Positions 52,845-63,405 of a stretch of DNA of 64,000 bases are shown here, in pieces. The translations under genes and the position numbers were made by a program. The DNA comes from Herminiimonas sp. (lineage in GTDB: Bacteria > Pseudomonadota > Gammaproteobacteria > Burkholderiales > Burkholderiaceae_D). Where the stretch lies: assembly GCA_028292265.1 (NCBI GenBank), contig JAQGMR010000052.1:1-64000 (forward strand), read 5' to 3'. The notes beneath the pieces are model-generated. The model had not been told where the DNA came from and did no database searches. It saw only the letters and a program-made list of their open reading frames with translations. The first letter of the stretch is position 1. Every line of letters begins with the position of its first letter.

Positions 52845-54590
52845 CTAGCGGGTAAAGAGTTCCGGTACCACGCCCTCCAAGGGGCTCGCAACATACAGGC
52901 GCGACAGGTCAAGTTCCGCATAGCGCAGCGTGCGCATCGCGTTGCAGAGCGCCACGAAGTTGTACTGCCGGTTCGCACTTCTCATGTATGCTTTTCCGGA
53001 TTTATCCTTTGTCAGCCAGTGCCCAACGAGCGCATCACGAACTTCATCGTCAACGCCGCACTGGGTGAGGCGCTGCTTGAAGTTGTATCTGAACGCGTGA
53101 TAGTCGAGCTGTCCTGACGCCATACCCATCTTTTTGAGGAAGCGGCCAAACCACTTTCCGAGTTCGTTGGACCACCTTCTATACCTGTTCTCGCATTTCA
53201 GCGACGGAAACAACCGCTTTTCGCCCCGACGCTTGAGGTCGCATACGTACTGCAAAAACCCCAGCTTAATTAGCTCATCGTGGATAGGTATTCGACGGAA
53301 GCTGTTTGGCGTTTTCAAGGCTTGTGTCTCCTTATCAAGGTCGCAGATACGCAGCGTCCAGATACCATTGATGATTTCTATGTCGACTAGGCGCATCTGT
53401 GCGATTTCCTCTATGCGAGCGCCGACAAACGGCGCCATCAGGGTTGCCCAGTAGCCGGCTTCCTTCACCTGCCCTTTAGGCACGTGTCGTTCGATAAAAA
53501 ACGGTGTGGAATAAAGGGTATTCAGCTCCGACATTTCGAAGGCGCGACGGTCTTTCACGGCGCGTTGGTGCTGCCCCTTGTCGTTCACACGAATGTTGTG
53601 AAAGGGATTTACGGTGCCCTCGATATGCATTTCTTCGAAATAGTTGTTCACCACGGCTCGCAACAATCCCAAGCGATTACGGATGGTTGCGGCCGATAAC
53701 TGCTGCGCCATCAACTTGTCCCGAAATTTTTTGACAAGTTCTTTTGAAATGAGAGAGGCAGGCGTATCGCCCATGAGTGAGCACCACATTTGGACCATTC
53801 GCGACGTCGTCTCGAGCGTTTTAAGCGGGCGCACCTTTGCACTCGCCCACACGGCGAGGTAGTCGGGTAGCTTGGGTTGTAACCGTATCGGTAGGGACGT
53901 GCTAGGCGTGGGCTGCTTCTTGCCGTCAAGCCTCGCACGCTGCTCGCGCAGAATCGCGACTTCCGCTTCTAACAGTTTTTCACAAAACTCGGTATGGACT
54001 GGCGACCCTGCACGTGATTTCAGACCCTCCCCTGCCAGAAGCTGGCGTCCGGTCTCTTCGACCGCGGATGTATCACTGCAGGTGAGCGCCGCTTCATAGT
54101 ACTGGAGCATTTCGTCGGCATCCGCCTTGCGCCTGACCATTTCCGCCGCGACGGGATTCCGCATTTCGCGCAGTTCCTGTTCCTCGCGCTCAAGCATATG
54201 GACGTAGTAACGCTGGACCAGCGCGGGAACCATGTCTTCACTGAGCTCTACGACATTGGACGGAGGCGCAGTCGTAAGTCCTTCGCTGGCCATCCGCAAC
54301 CGGACGGTCGTCACCCGCAGTTCAAAAGCGGCCACTTCCTTAGCCAGTACCCAGCATGCCCGCGCAAAATCGGTTGTGTCGAGCGACTTCCAGATTTGTG
54401 ACTGCCCCCCCAACTCACGGACCAGGGAGCCGGGCACCTTGCGCTTGAAGTAATAGACTCCCTTGCGCTGCGCCAGATACTTTGGAAAATTTGGGGTAGT
54501 ACCGCGAACGGGGGACGGGTTTTGTCGGGCTTCGGCTGCGGCCAAACGAAATGGGGATTGTTGTGAAAGAAAGGAAATCGCGGTGGCCAT
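52845..54590 (-). CDS. Tyrosine recombinase (island integrase)
   Basis: 581 residues. The N-terminal arm (YYFKRKVPGSLVRELGGQSQ, WKSLDTTDFARA) is the Arm-DNA-binding form of large phage-type integrases. The core-binding helices precede the catalytic domain, in which I see Arg in VGARIEEIAQMRL, HxxR as YHAFRYNFK, GHW and the nucleophile Tyr in KAYMRS. It excises and integrates the island through the 3' end of the neighbouring tRNA-Ser gene, 200 bp away. GGAG lies about 10 bases before the ATG. Chromosome genes start directly beyond the tRNA. Confidence 0.93.
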   Translation of the reverse strand: MATAISFLSQQSPFRLAAAEARQNPSPVRGTTPNFPKYLAQRKGVYYFKRKVPGSLVRELGGQSQIWKSLDTTDFARACWVLAKEVAAFELRVTTVRLRMASEGLTTAPPSNVVELSEDMVPALVQRYYVHMLEREEQELREMRNPVAAEMVRRKADADEMLQYYEAALTCSDTSAVEETGRQLLAGEGLKSRAGSPVHTEFCEKLLEAEVAILREQRARLDGKKQPTPSTSLPIRLQPKLPDYLAVWASAKVRPLKTLETTSRMVQMWCSLMGDTPASLISKELVKKFRDKLMAQQLSAATIRNRLGLLRAVVNNYFEEMHIEGTVNPFHNIRVNDKGQHQRAVKDRRAFEMSELNTLYSTPFFIERHVPKGQVKEAGYWATLMAPFVGARIEEIAQMRLVDIEIINGIWTLRICDLDKETQALKTPNSFRRIPIHDELIKLGFLQYVCDLKRRGEKRLFPSLKCENRYRRWSNELGKWFGRFLKKMGMASGQLDYHAFRYNFKQRLTQCGVDDEVRDALVGHWLTKDKSGKAYMRSANRQYNFVALCNAMRTLRYAELDLSRLYVASPLEGVVPELFTR

Positions 54591-54724
54591 CTCTATACTC
54601 CGGAACGATGTGAATGAACCGAGTAAAGCGATGTGGTTTAGCCTTTTTTAAAAAATCTTTTGTTAAACAGGCGTCGCTACACCAAATCTACTCGAGGTAG
54701 CACCGCGACAGGCTTGGGGTAGCG

Positions 54725-54760
54725 CAGAAAAAGAAAAAGACCCTCAAAAAGGGCCTTTTA
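54725..54760 (-). terminator. Rho-independent terminator of tRNA-Ser
   Basis: On the reverse strand GGCCCT, short T-rich loop, AGGGTC, then TTTTTCTTTTT. It follows the tRNA 3' end by 30 bp and lies on the island side of the junction. Confidence 0.7.
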
Positions 54761-54791
54761 ATCAACGATTTACGCTCACCCCTGTTAGGGG

Positions 54792-54885
54792 TGGCGGAGA
54801 CGGTGGGAGTCGAACCCACGATACAGGTTTAAGCCCATATGCTTCCTTAGCAGGGAAGTGCCTTCGACCACTCGGCCACGTCTCC
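54792..54885 (-). tRNA. tRNA-Ser (anticodon GCU), island attachment site
   Basis: 94 nt on the reverse strand. The acceptor stem is GGAGACG/CGTCTCC, discriminator G and encoded CCA. The anticodon loop is CTGCTAA (GCT) and there is a long variable arm, as expected of class II tRNA-Ser. The T loop is GGTTCGAATCC. Its 3' end points to the integrase, so the core att site most likely lies in the T-arm/acceptor region. I did not find a second copy of this 3' end in the window, so the other att site is outside. Confidence 0.95.
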
Positions 54886-54989
54886 CGTACCGGGCGAACG
54901 TTACTGCTCCGCCACAGGGAAGTCCAGAATCATATCTGCTGAGCGGGACTTGGTCAATGCAAGTTGCCATGCATAAGGGCATTACAACC

Positions 54990-56240
54990 TCACGCTTTAT
55001 CAAGATCAAATGCCTTGTGTAAAGCCCGCACGGCCAGCTCCATGTATTTCTCGTTGATCAGAACGGAAATCTTGATTTCGGAGGTGGAGATCATCAGGAT
55101 ATTGATGCCCTCTTCCGACAAGGTCTGGAACATGCGTGATGCGATGCCGACATGGCTACGCATGCCGACGCCAACCACGGAGACTTTGGAGACCTTGGCG
55201 TCGCCGACGATATTCCCTGATCCGATATGCGCTTTCACGCTGGCATCAAGGACGTCCATCGCCTTGTTGTACTCGGCGCGCGGTACCGTGAAGGTGAAGT
55301 CGGTCTTGCCGTCCACCGATTGATTCTGGATGATCATGTCGACTTCGATGTTCGCATCGGCGACCGGGCCCAGGATCTGGTACGCGATGCCGGGCTTGTC
55401 GGGTACTGACATGACGGTAATCTTGGCTTCGTCGCGATTGAACGCGATGCCGGTGATGGTGGCTTGTTCCATGTGGCTGTCTCCCTCAAACGAAATCAGT
55501 GTGCCCGAATTGGCTTCTTCCTCGAGCGGCATCAGGGGGTCTGTCAGCGACGACAGAACGCGCGTGGGCATGCGGTAGTTTCCGGCGAATTCCACGGAGC
55601 GAATCTGCAGGACTTTGGAGCCGAGCGATGCCATCTCCAGCATCTCTTCGAAGGTCACGGTCTTCAAGCGGCGGGCATCGGATACAACGCGCGGGTCAGT
55701 CGTGTATACGCCGTCGACGTCGGTGTAAATGAGGCATTCGGAAGCCTTGAGTGCAGCCGCTACGGCGACTGCCGACGTATCCGAACCGCCACGGCCGAGC
55801 GTCGAAATATTGCCGTCTTCATCCATGCCCTGAAAACCCGTGATGATGACCACGCGGCCAGCATCAAGGTCCTTGCGAACCTTGCTGTCGTCGATCGAGC
55901 GGATGCGCGCCTTGGTGAAGGCGGAGTCGGTCATGATGGGGACTTGCCAGCCCGCGTAGGAGACGGCTTCCTTGCCGATTGCATGCAGCGCAATGGCCAG
56001 CAGCGCAACGGACACCTGCTCGCCGGTGGAGGCGATCATGTCGAGTTCGCGCGGGTCGGGGTCGTTGCTGATCTCCTTTGCGAGGCCGAGCAGGCGGTTG
56101 GTTTCACCAGACATTGCAGACGGTACGACGACGATCTGATGGCCCGCGTCATGCCACTTTGCGATGCGCCGTGCGACGTTCTTGATGCGCTCGGTAGAGC
56201 CCATCGAAGTGCCGCCGTATTTGTGAACGAATAAAGCCAT
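54990..56240 (-). CDS. lysC: Aspartokinase
   Basis: 416 residues from ATG 56240 (the frame opens 64 codons further). N-terminal [15 protein letters not shown] is the kinase signature, with [24 protein letters not shown] and [11 protein letters not shown] completing the amino-acid kinase domain. Two C-terminal ACT domains ([39 protein letters not shown]) bind lysine and threonine for feedback control. It phosphorylates aspartate in Lys/Thr/Met synthesis. First chromosomal gene after the tRNA, transcribed in the same direction. Confidence 0.96.
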   Translation of the reverse strand: MALFVHKYGGTSMGSTERIKNVARRIAKWHDAGHQIVVVPSAMSGETNRLLGLAKEISNDPDPRELDMIASTGEQVSVALLAIALHAIGKEAVSYAGWQVPIMTDSAFTKARIRSIDDSKVRKDLDAGRVVIITGFQGMDEDGNISTLGRGGSDTSAVAVAAALKASECLIYTDVDGVYTTDPRVVSDARRLKTVTFEEMLEMASLGSKVLQIRSVEFAGNYRMPTRVLSSLTDPLMPLEEEANSGTLISFEGDSHMEQATITGIAFNRDEAKITVMSVPDKPGIAYQILGPVADANIEVDMIIQNQSVDGKTDFTFTVPRAEYNKAMDVLDASVKAHIGSGNIVGDAKVSKVSVVGVGMRSHVGIASRMFQTLSEEGINILMISTSEIKISVLINEKYMELAVRALHKAFDLDKA

Positions 56241-56435
56241 GGGAGCTGGGCCGAGTCGACGGAAAGGCGACCAGGCGAGAATGGGTGACGGAACCCGCGA
56301 TTTTACATGCTGCAATGCGCAAGGACAAGAATGGCGGCAATGGCGCGACCGCCGTGCTGTGCCAAATTGCAATCGGTTTAAAGCCGGCGGCAAAACGCGT
56401 GGCTGGCAAGCTCCGGCCTGCGCGGTTGGCACGGC

Positions 56436-57884
56436 TCACGCAGTGTCGGGTTGCCACCGCAGCACAACGCCAGGGCTAGCCTGCAAGCGCCTTGCGTCCA
56501 TCCCCAAACCCGCAACAAAAACGAGCTCCGAATCGAGATAAGCCAAAGGCAACCAGGCCCGCCGCCAAGGCGCAATTTCGGCTTCCTGGAACAGGCTTTT
56601 GAGGGATTTTGAAGGCCGGTTCAAGGCGAGCTTAAGCCGCTCCTGCCCTGCCCTCGGCCTCAATGTCAGCGGCCGGTTCAGTACCGACTCCCGCGCTAAA
56701 CCAGCGCCGGAAGTCTGGTCGAAGTGCAGGCGGCCACGCCACGAGGGAACCGCGATTTCGGCCTCGCCGTGCCACTCGACATCAATCGGGTTAGACGGTG
56801 GCAAGCCCAACTTCGGATGCAACTCCAGCCGGTCGGCGATGCGGTGCAGGGTCAACTTGTCGAATTCGAAGTACGGGTGCATATCACTTTCTGCACCCAG
56901 CATTTGCCCTCGAATTTCGGCAAGACGTGCCGTGCTTGGCAAGCGGACGCCGTGACGGTGCAGCCAGTAGCGCAGCAGGTTGTCGAAGCGCGGTGGTGAC
57001 AGTTGGCGCAGGCCGCCGACGGCGAGCGCGCCGCCGGCCTCACCAAGCATGCACGAAGCGTGGTCAATCTCGGCAAGCTCCTGCAACAGAACCGTAGCCG
57101 TCTGCGCATGCACTGCTGTCCGTGAGAGCAGTGATGCAAAGCCCGGGAAATGTGCCTCAACAACAGGTGCGATCGCGTGTCGCACCGCATTGCGCCGAAT
57201 CAGCGTGTCATGGTTGGATTCGTCATGAATCAGGGGAAGGCCAGATTCGGCCAGAACGCGCTCAAGCGCGGCGCGGGTTATCTGCAGCAAGGGACGTCCG
57301 AGTGCTACGCCAGGCCCCAGCAGCTCGTGCCCGGGCTGGAAATCGGCCATGCCGGAGATGCCGCGCAAGCCAGCACCACGCACCAGTTGCAGCAGCACGG
57401 TTTCCGCCTGGTCGTCCTGATGATGCGCCGTGAGCAGCAGGCCGATGCCACCTCCGCGGCACAGCTCGCCCAAAGCGGCATAACGCGCGATGCGCGCCGC
57501 CTGCTCCATGCCATCTCCGGAGTTGCGAGGCACCGCGACCCTGCTGCTGGCGTAGTGCATGCCGGCACGGTCTGCCACCGCGGCGCAATGGGCCTCCCAG
57601 GCGTCTGCGTTGGGGCTCAGTCCATGATTGACATGAAACGCATGAAAACGCACTGGACGGCCCTGAGAGCCCTGCTCGAAGCGGCTGGCAAGGTGCAGCA
57701 GCACAGTCGAGTCCAGCCCGCCAGAGAAGGCGATGCCAACGTTCACGGGGCCGTTTGACTCGCGCATGTCCGAGCACACCGCAGAAACACAAACGCGCGC
57801 CAGGAAGCCCCTGAGCGCGCGTTCGAAGGCGCGGTGCACCTCGGCCGGATTATTCGGGGAGCGTGATTTCCTTGAATTTGCCAT
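56436..57884 (-). CDS. tilS: tRNA(Ile)-lysidine synthetase
   Basis: 482 residues. The N-type ATP pyrophosphatase PP-loop is [14 protein letters not shown] (SGGLDS at 54-59), followed by [17 protein letters not shown] and [20 protein letters not shown]. The C-terminal domain is the TilS type ([20 protein letters not shown]). Converts C34 of tRNA-Ile(CAU) to lysidine so that it reads AUA. The first 35 bases overlap accA, and translation is likely coupled; a later ATG at 57767 is a less probable start. Confidence 0.95.
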   Translation of the reverse strand: MANSRKSRSPNNPAEVHRAFERALRGFLARVCVSAVCSDMRESNGPVNVGIAFSGGLDSTVLLHLASRFEQGSQGRPVRFHAFHVNHGLSPNADAWEAHCAAVADRAGMHYASSRVAVPRNSGDGMEQAARIARYAALGELCRGGGIGLLLTAHHQDDQAETVLLQLVRGAGLRGISGMADFQPGHELLGPGVALGRPLLQITRAALERVLAESGLPLIHDESNHDTLIRRNAVRHAIAPVVEAHFPGFASLLSRTAVHAQTATVLLQELAEIDHASCMLGEAGGALAVGGLRQLSPPRFDNLLRYWLHRHGVRLPSTARLAEIRGQMLGAESDMHPYFEFDKLTLHRIADRLELHPKLGLPPSNPIDVEWHGEAEIAVPSWRGRLHFDQTSGAGLARESVLNRPLTLRPRAGQERLKLALNRPSKSLKSLFQEAEIAPWRRAWLPLAYLDSELVFVAGLGMDARRLQASPGVVLRWQPDTA

Positions 57885-58824
57885 AGCTCATCAGCTTCTC
57901 AAGGCGGTTTGAAAGCAACTCCTTCGTCTTCATGCCCTGGAACTGGCGCACGGAATCCGCCAGCGCGCGCTTGAGCATGGCTGCCATCTGCTTGGGGTCG
58001 CGGTGCGCGCCACCCAGAGGTTCGTTGACGATCTTGTCGATCAGGTTGAGCGCCTTCAACCGGTGTGCCGTAAGGCCTAGCGCATCGGCGGCATCGGAGG
58101 CGCGCTCGGCCGTCTTCCAGAGGATGGAGGCACAACCTTCCGGGGAAATGACTGAGTAGGTAGCGTATTGCAGCATCAGCACAGCGTCGCCCACGGCGAT
58201 TGCCAGTGCGCCGCCCGAGCCACCCTCGCCGATGATGGTAGCGATTAACGGGACCTTCAGTTCCGCCATGACGTAGAGGTTGTGGCCAATTGCTTCAGAC
58301 TGGCCGCGCTCTTCCGCATCGATGCCTGGAAACGCACCGGGAGTATCGACGAATGTAAAAACCGGAATGCCGAATTTTTCCGCTAGCTTCATGAGGCGCA
58401 TCGCCTTGCGGTAGCCCTCGGGCTTGGGCATGCCGAAATTGCGCAATGCGCGCTCCTTGGTATCGCGCCCCTTCTGGTGCCCGATTACCATGCAGGCCTG
58501 GCCATTGAAACGGGCCAGGCCGCCAACGATCGAGAGATCATCAGCATAGCTGCGGTCGCCGTGCAGTTCATGAAAGTCAGTGAAAATTTCATTCACGTAA
58601 TCCATGGTGTAGGGCCGCTGCGGATGGCGCGCGATCTGCGACACCTGCCATGGCGTGAGCTTGGCGTAGATGTCCTTGGTCAGCTGCTGGCTTTTCTTGG
58701 AAAGCCGCTCAATCTCTTCCGAGATGTCGACGGCCGAATCGTCCTGCACGAAACGCAGTTCTTCTATCTTCGAGTCGAGGTCCGCGATCGGCTGCTCGAA
58801 GTTGAGGAATGTAATCTTGCTCAC
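57850..58824 (-). CDS. accA: Acetyl-CoA carboxylase carboxyltransferase, alpha subunit
   Basis: 324 residues, normal length. N-terminal coiled region ([20 protein letters not shown]), then [40 protein letters not shown], and the carboxyltransferase core [20 protein letters not shown] and [15 protein letters not shown]. With AccD it moves carboxybiotin carbon to acetyl-CoA in the first step of fatty acid synthesis. Upstream of tilS in one operon. Confidence 0.97.
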   Translation of the reverse strand: MSKITFLNFEQPIADLDSKIEELRFVQDDSAVDISEEIERLSKKSQQLTKDIYAKLTPWQVSQIARHPQRPYTMDYVNEIFTDFHELHGDRSYADDLSIVGGLARFNGQACMVIGHQKGRDTKERALRNFGMPKPEGYRKAMRLMKLAEKFGIPVFTFVDTPGAFPGIDAEERGQSEAIGHNLYVMAELKVPLIATIIGEGGSGGALAIAVGDAVLMLQYATYSVISPEGCASILWKTAERASDAADALGLTAHRLKALNLIDKIVNEPLGGAHRDPKQMAAMLKRALADSVRQFQGMKTKELLSNRLEKLMSYGKFKEITLPE

Positions 58825-58989
58825 CGCATCTCCTTACGATTCACAGGCGCAGCGGCTACGCTGAGACAGCCTGGGCGATTCATTGTTCTTCATTATAGGA
58901 AACCACATTCCGAGCCGGCCTTTCGACGCCACTGCAGCGCGCGCGCCCTGCGCCGGCCGACTACTGGCTCTTTCAGTATTTCTCGACTA

Positions 58990-59661
58990 TCAGTATTCTA
59001 CCGGCGCCGCGTCAAGGCTGCGCCACATGTACCACGTTGCGACCGTTCGCCATGGCTCCCAATTGGCTGCCACTTCCCTTGCATCGCTGCGCGAAACCGG
59101 CTCGCCAGAGAAGTAGTTGACGCTGATGCCCTTCAACAGGCCGACATCATCAAGCGGAAGAATATTCGGTCTCAGCAGATTAAATATCAGGAACATCTCT
59201 GCCGTCCAGCGGCCAATGCCGCGAATCTGGATCAGTTCGGCAATCACCTCTTCATCCTGCATTTCGGTCCATTTTTCTACATGGACCCGCTTTTCCTTGA
59301 AGTGCTCTGCCAGATCGAGGATGTACTCGGCCTTGCGCTTCGACAAGCCGCAGCCGCTCAGGTCAACTTCACCGGCCTTGAGGATCTGCTGTGGCGTGCA
59401 CTTTGGGCAGACTGCCAGCAGTCGTTGCCAAACAGACTCGGCGGCTTTGGTGGAAATCTGTTGGCCAACAATGGATCGCGCCAATGTCGTGAACGGTTCG
59501 CTTCGACCAATAAGATGCAGGTCGCCAAAGCGCGGGATGAGCTTGCGCATGATGCGGTCCCGCTTCATCAATTCGAGCTTGGCGTCGTCCCAATAAGCCG
59601 GGACGCCGACCGTCGTAACGATCTCGACTGGTTTCGCCACGGCGCTTATGCCCTGCGCCAT
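58990..59661 (-). CDS. DNA-3-methyladenine glycosylase (HhH-GPD family)
   Basis: 223 residues. [19 protein letters not shown] is the family's DNA-binding helix; [20 protein letters not shown] is the helix-hairpin-helix, and the catalytic aspartate follows in [13 protein letters not shown]. No Fe-S cysteine cluster at the C-terminus. Removes alkylated bases in base excision repair. Its start overlaps the cysS stop, so both are one operon. Confidence 0.92.
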   Translation of the reverse strand: MAQGISAVAKPVEIVTTVGVPAYWDDAKLELMKRDRIMRKLIPRFGDLHLIGRSEPFTTLARSIVGQQISTKAAESVWQRLLAVCPKCTPQQILKAGEVDLSGCGLSKRKAEYILDLAEHFKEKRVHVEKWTEMQDEEVIAELIQIRGIGRWTAEMFLIFNLLRPNILPLDDVGLLKGISVNYFSGEPVSRSDAREVAANWEPWRTVATWYMWRSLDAAPVEY

Positions 59662-61040
59662 TCGGTCAGGCCACCGGGCCGGTCTTCCAGCACCACGCCC
59701 GCCGTGAGCAATTCATTGCGGATGCGGTCGGCCTCAGCGAAATTTTTTGCCCGCTTTGCCGCGGTCCGTGCTTCGATTTGCAACGCCACGTCTGCATCCG
59801 CGATACCGCCGGAGACGCCGGGCCGCCCGGCATGCATGAATTCCTGGGACGAGCGTTGCAGCAAGCCCAGCACGCCGCCAAGGGCTTTCAGCTGGCGTGC
59901 AAGAGCGGGCGAACGCTCCCGGTTGATTTCGTTGGCAAGGTCAAACAGCACGGCGACGGCTATGGGCGTGTTGAAGTCATCGTTCATGGCTTCGGCGAAG
60001 CGAAGCGCGTGCGGCTCCGACCAGTCAAGCGGCCGGGAGTCTGCAGCCACATCCTTTAGCGCCGTGTAAAGCCGGCTCAAGGCGCCGCGTGCGTCGTCGA
60101 GGTGGGCATCGGAATAATTGAGTGGGGTACGGTAATGCGCGCGCGCGATGAAGAAGCGAACAACTTCGGCGTCATACTGCTTCAGGACCTCACGAATGGT
60201 GAAAAAATTTCCGAGAGACTTCGACATCTTTTGATTGTCGATGCGAACGAAGCCGTTGTGCATCCAGTAGTTCACAAAGGGATGCTGGTTCGCGCCTTCG
60301 CTTTGCGCGATTTCGTTTTCGTGGTGCGGAAACTGCAAGTCCTGTCCGCCGCCATGGATGTCGAACTGCTCGCCGAGCAGATCGCACGCCATAGCCGAAC
60401 ATTCAATGTGCCAGCCCGGCCTGCCGCGCCCCCAAGGCGATTCCCATTTCACTTCTTCGGGTTCGGACTCACGTGACGATTTCCACAAGACGAAGTCGAG
60501 CGGGTCGCGCTTGCCGGTGTTGACATCAACCCGCTCACCGGCGCGCAGGTCATCGAGCGACTTGCCGGACAGCTTGCCGTAACCAGGGAAATCGCGGACA
60601 GAGTAATTGACATCGCCGTCGGCCGCCTTGTAGGCAAGACCATTTTTTTCGAGGCGGCCGATCATGCTCAGCATCTGCGGCACGTACGCGGTTGCGCGTG
60701 GCTCCTGGTCTGGCCGCTCCACCCCCAGCGCCTCTGCATCCTCGTTCAGTGCGGCGATGAAGCGCCCCGTCAGTTGCGAGATCGATTCCTTGTTCTCGAC
60801 AGCACGCTTGATAATCTTGTCGTCAATGTCGGTGATGTTGCGAACGTAAGTGACGTCGTAATCCTGCGAGCGCAGCCACCGCTGCACGATATCGAATACC
60901 ACCATGACGCGCGCGTGCCCAACATGGCAGTAATCGTACACGGTCATCCCGCATACATACATGCGGACTTTTCCCGGCTCAATTGGAGAAAACGCCTGCT
61001 TCTCACGCGCAAGCGTGTTATAGATCTTCAAAACACTCAT
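59646..61040 (-). CDS. cysS: Cysteinyl-tRNA synthetase
   Basis: 464 residues from ATG 61040; the longer open frame upstream is not part of the protein. [13 protein letters not shown] opens the protein; the HIGH-like motif is [14 protein letters not shown], zinc-site residues Cys/His follow ([34 protein letters not shown]), and the KMSKS loop is MSKSLGNFF. Charges tRNA-Cys. Typical length for the family. It overlaps the glycosylase gene by 16 bases. Confidence 0.97.
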   Translation of the reverse strand: MSVLKIYNTLAREKQAFSPIEPGKVRMYVCGMTVYDYCHVGHARVMVVFDIVQRWLRSQDYDVTYVRNITDIDDKIIKRAVENKESISQLTGRFIAALNEDAEALGVERPDQEPRATAYVPQMLSMIGRLEKNGLAYKAADGDVNYSVRDFPGYGKLSGKSLDDLRAGERVDVNTGKRDPLDFVLWKSSRESEPEEVKWESPWGRGRPGWHIECSAMACDLLGEQFDIHGGGQDLQFPHHENEIAQSEGANQHPFVNYWMHNGFVRIDNQKMSKSLGNFFTIREVLKQYDAEVVRFFIARAHYRTPLNYSDAHLDDARGALSRLYTALKDVAADSRPLDWSEPHALRFAEAMNDDFNTPIAVAVLFDLANEINRERSPALARQLKALGGVLGLLQRSSQEFMHAGRPGVSGGIADADVALQIEARTAAKRAKNFAEADRIRNELLTAGVVLEDRPGGLTEWRRA

Positions 61041-61368
61041 GAATTGTTCGTCTGTCCGGGCGAGACGGCGGAGTCGTTGGAGGGCATCGGGCCTATCGAA
61101 AGAGAAGCGACCCTCCAGCCTGATCTTTGCTAAAGCTTCTTTGATAAAATGCGAATTTTCGCGGCAGTATAGCATTGATAAAATGCGCGGCAGCGCAGCA
61201 TCGCAAGCTTGCCGGGAAAGATTTTCATGCCGCACCTTCGTGTTGCAGTAATGGGAGTCGGATGCGTGAATTGGTGCACGACGCATGCACCTCTTGCGCA
61301 ATCCAGTTGACCTGCGCACTACCCTGTGCTGAGCCTGTCGGGCCTGGCGCACCACCACCGGAGACACA

Positions 61369-61935
61369 ATGCACCTGAATCGTCGTTCCCTTTTAATTTC
61401 GCTTGCCGCCACGGCGCTCTTCACCGGTTCGCCAGTCATGGCCGAAGGCAAGGATCCCCAAGTACAGCTCAAGACAAGTATGGGTAACATCGTGCTGGAA
61501 CTGTATCCCGAAAAAGCACCTAAAAGTGTGGCGAACTTTCTCGAATATGTACGCAACGGTCATTACAACGGGACCATATTTCATCGGGTCATTGAAAGCT
61601 TCATGATCCAGGGTGGCGGGTTCGATGCCAATATGGTGCAGAAGAAGACCCGCCCACCGATTGAGAACGAAGCAAGGAATGGCTTGAAGAACGATGCCTA
61701 CACGGTGGCAATGGCGCGCACTTCCGACCCTAACTCAGGGTCGGCGCAATTCTTCATTAACGTCAAGGCCAACAACTTCCTGAATTATCCTGGTCAGGAC
61801 GGCGCCGGCTATGCCGTGTTCGGCAAGGTGATCAAAGGCATGGACGTGGTCGACAAGATCAAGGCTGTGCCAACCGGCCGCATGGACGTGCCACAAGAAC
61901 CTGTCGTGATCGAATCGGCATCAATCCTGAAATAA
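61369..61935 (+). CDS. ppiA: Periplasmic peptidyl-prolyl cis-trans isomerase (cyclophilin)
   Basis: 188 residues with a signal peptide ending in SPVMA-EG. The cyclophilin core has [37 protein letters not shown] and [14 protein letters not shown], with the catalytic Arg in FHR and the substrate-binding QFF. Exported; assists folding in the periplasm. Divergent from cysS by 330 bp and followed by its cytosolic paralogue ppiB. Confidence 0.94.
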   Translation: MHLNRRSLLISLAATALFTGSPVMAEGKDPQVQLKTSMGNIVLELYPEKAPKSVANFLEYVRNGHYNGTIFHRVIESFMIQGGGFDANMVQKKTRPPIENEARNGLKNDAYTVAMARTSDPNSGSAQFFINVKANNFLNYPGQDGAGYAVFGKVIKGMDVVDKIKAVPTGRMDVPQEPVVIESASILK

Positions 61936-62016
61936 GCGTTTCGGGGCGAAGCGTTCGAATAATCAAAAACTGTCGACTTATCACCCTCTCCGACCAACCA
62001 ATCTCGAAGGAACATC

Positions 62017-62505
62017 ATGGCCGTACTGCTTACCACCAACCACGGAAAAATCAAGCTCGAACTCGATGAAGCGAAAGCCCCGAAGACGGTCGAAAACTTC
62101 CTCGCCTATGTGCGCGCTGGCCACTACGATGGCACCATATTCCATCGCGTCATCGACGGCTTCATGGTTCAGGGCGGTGGCTTTTCGCCCGACATGAAGC
62201 AGAAAGCAACGCGCGACCCGGTCGAAAACGAAGCGAAGAACGGCTTGAAAAACGAGCCGTATTCGGTGGCAATGGCTCGCACCTCTGATCCGCATTCCGC
62301 ATCTGCTCAATTTTTCATCAACGTCAAGAACAACGCATTCCTTGATGCCCCGGGCCAGGACGGTTGGGGTTACTGCGTTTTCGGCAAGGTGACTGAAGGC
62401 ATGGACGTCGTCGACAAGATCAAGGCAGTCAAGACTTCCCGCAGCGGCATGTTCACCGACGTGCCGGTTGAGCCGGTCGTCATCGAAAAGGCCGAAGTCG
62501 TTTAA
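62017..62505 (+). CDS. ppiB: Cytoplasmic peptidyl-prolyl cis-trans isomerase B
   Basis: 162 residues, no signal peptide. Same catalytic signatures as the preceding gene ([52 protein letters not shown]). Proline isomerisation in the cytosol. AAGGAAC precedes the ATG. 80 bp after ppiA, probably the same transcript; lpxH follows within 20 bp. Confidence 0.96.
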   Translation: MAVLLTTNHGKIKLELDEAKAPKTVENFLAYVRAGHYDGTIFHRVIDGFMVQGGGFSPDMKQKATRDPVENEAKNGLKNEPYSVAMARTSDPHSASAQFFINVKNNAFLDAPGQDGWGYCVFGKVTEGMDVVDKIKAVKTSRSGMFTDVPVEPVVIEKAEVV

Positions 62506-62524
62506 GCACAAGCGCGTCCCGGCC

Positions 62525-63358
62525 ATGGACTGCGTCGCGAAGAGCCCCGCTGCCGCCAGCAATGGAATGGACGCCCATGGCGCGCGCTGGCGGGCACTCT
62601 TCGTCTCGGATGTGCATCTGCAGCCGAACATGCTTAGGACAACCGAGGCTTTCCTGGGTTTTCTTGGCACGCATGCGCGGCGTGCTTCGGCGCTTTACCT
62701 GTTGGGCGATCTCTTCGAGTACTGGGCTGGCGACGACGATATCGACAGCCCTTACCCACGCTCCATCGTGGCGGCGATTCGTGAAGTCACCGATGCTGGA
62801 GTCGCGGTGTACTGGATAGCGGGCAACCGCGATTTCCTGGTGGGAGAACGGTTTGCTGCAGAAGCAGGTGTGACTCTGCTGCCGGACCCCTCAATAGTTA
62901 GCTTCGATGGCCAACCGGTGATCCTGTCTCACGGAGACGCCGCGTGTACCGATGACGCAGCCTATATGCAGTTCCGCGCGCTGGTTCGTTCGCCAGCCTG
63001 GCAACAGCAATTCCTTTCCATGCCACTTGACGAGCGCAAACAGGCCATCGAAGGCATGCGCTTGCAAAGCAAGGCGGCGCTGCGCAACAAGCCGGCGGAG
63101 ATCATGGATGTCAACGAGGACGAGATCGCGGTTCTGTTTGAATGTGCACAGTCTCGCATCATCATTCACGGCCATACGCACCGTCCTGCAGGCCATCTGT
63201 ACGGTGAGGGCGAAAGCAGCCGCGCACGCTACGTCCTGCCTGACTGGGACTGTGACGCGACGCCGCCACGCGGCGGATGGATTTCGATCGACTTCAGCGG
63301 CGTAGTGCGTCGTCATACGCTCGACGGCAGCGAAATCGTTCAGGAGTCCGCGCGGTGA
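62525..63358 (+). CDS. lpxH: UDP-2,3-diacylglucosamine diphosphatase
   Basis: 277 residues from ATG 62525 (a longer frame overlaps ppiB). Metallophosphoesterase motifs are all present: LFVSDVHLQ (DxH), LLGDLFEYWAGDD (GD), AGNRDFLVG (GNxD), LSHGDAACTDD (GH-like HGD) and IIHGHTHRPAGH. It removes UMP from UDP-2,3-diacylglucosamine in lipid A synthesis, peripheral at the inner membrane, using two Mn ions. Typical operon partner of ppiB in beta- and gamma-proteobacteria. Confidence 0.94.
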   Translation: MDCVAKSPAAASNGMDAHGARWRALFVSDVHLQPNMLRTTEAFLGFLGTHARRASALYLLGDLFEYWAGDDDIDSPYPRSIVAAIREVTDAGVAVYWIAGNRDFLVGERFAAEAGVTLLPDPSIVSFDGQPVILSHGDAACTDDAAYMQFRALVRSPAWQQQFLSMPLDERKQAIEGMRLQSKAALRNKPAEIMDVNEDEIAVLFECAQSRIIIHGHTHRPAGHLYGEGESSRARYVLPDWDCDATPPRGGWISIDFSGVVRRHTLDGSEIVQESAR

Positions 63359-63405
63359 AAGAACCGCGGCGCCTATGACCGCGCAGGCGCCCTACTATCC
63401 CAACT

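Larger units (their letters stand above)
1..55003. other. GATC-free domain (whole island)
   Basis: Line-by-line reading found no occurrence of the palindrome GATC before the one at 55004-55007. About 200 would be expected in 55 kb at a GC content I assume to be near 57 percent. The following 9 kb has more than 40. Other 4-bp palindromes such as GGCC, CATG, GTAC, TCGA and AGCT are plainly present, so the gap is site-specific. The domain ends within about 120 bp of the tRNA-Ser gene and therefore coincides with the mobile element. The count was made by eye, not by program. Confidence 0.85.

Noticed and set aside
1-54790. Insertion sequences or transposases
   Set aside because: I looked for DDE transposases and terminal inverted repeats with target duplications and recognised none; only unassigned fragments remain (for example 46797-46997).
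1-54790. Conjugation or phage structural genes
   Set aside because: No relaxase, coupling protein, type IV secretion, capsid or tail proteins were recognised, so I do not call the island an ICE or prophage from this window alone.
55464-56234. A 256-codon forward open frame
   Set aside because: Antisense to lysC, which is intact; no protein-like features.
58477-60069. A 530-codon open frame on the forward strand
   Set aside because: It lies fully antisense to accA, the DNA glycosylase and cysS, whose proteins are unmistakable; it is a by-product of their codon use.
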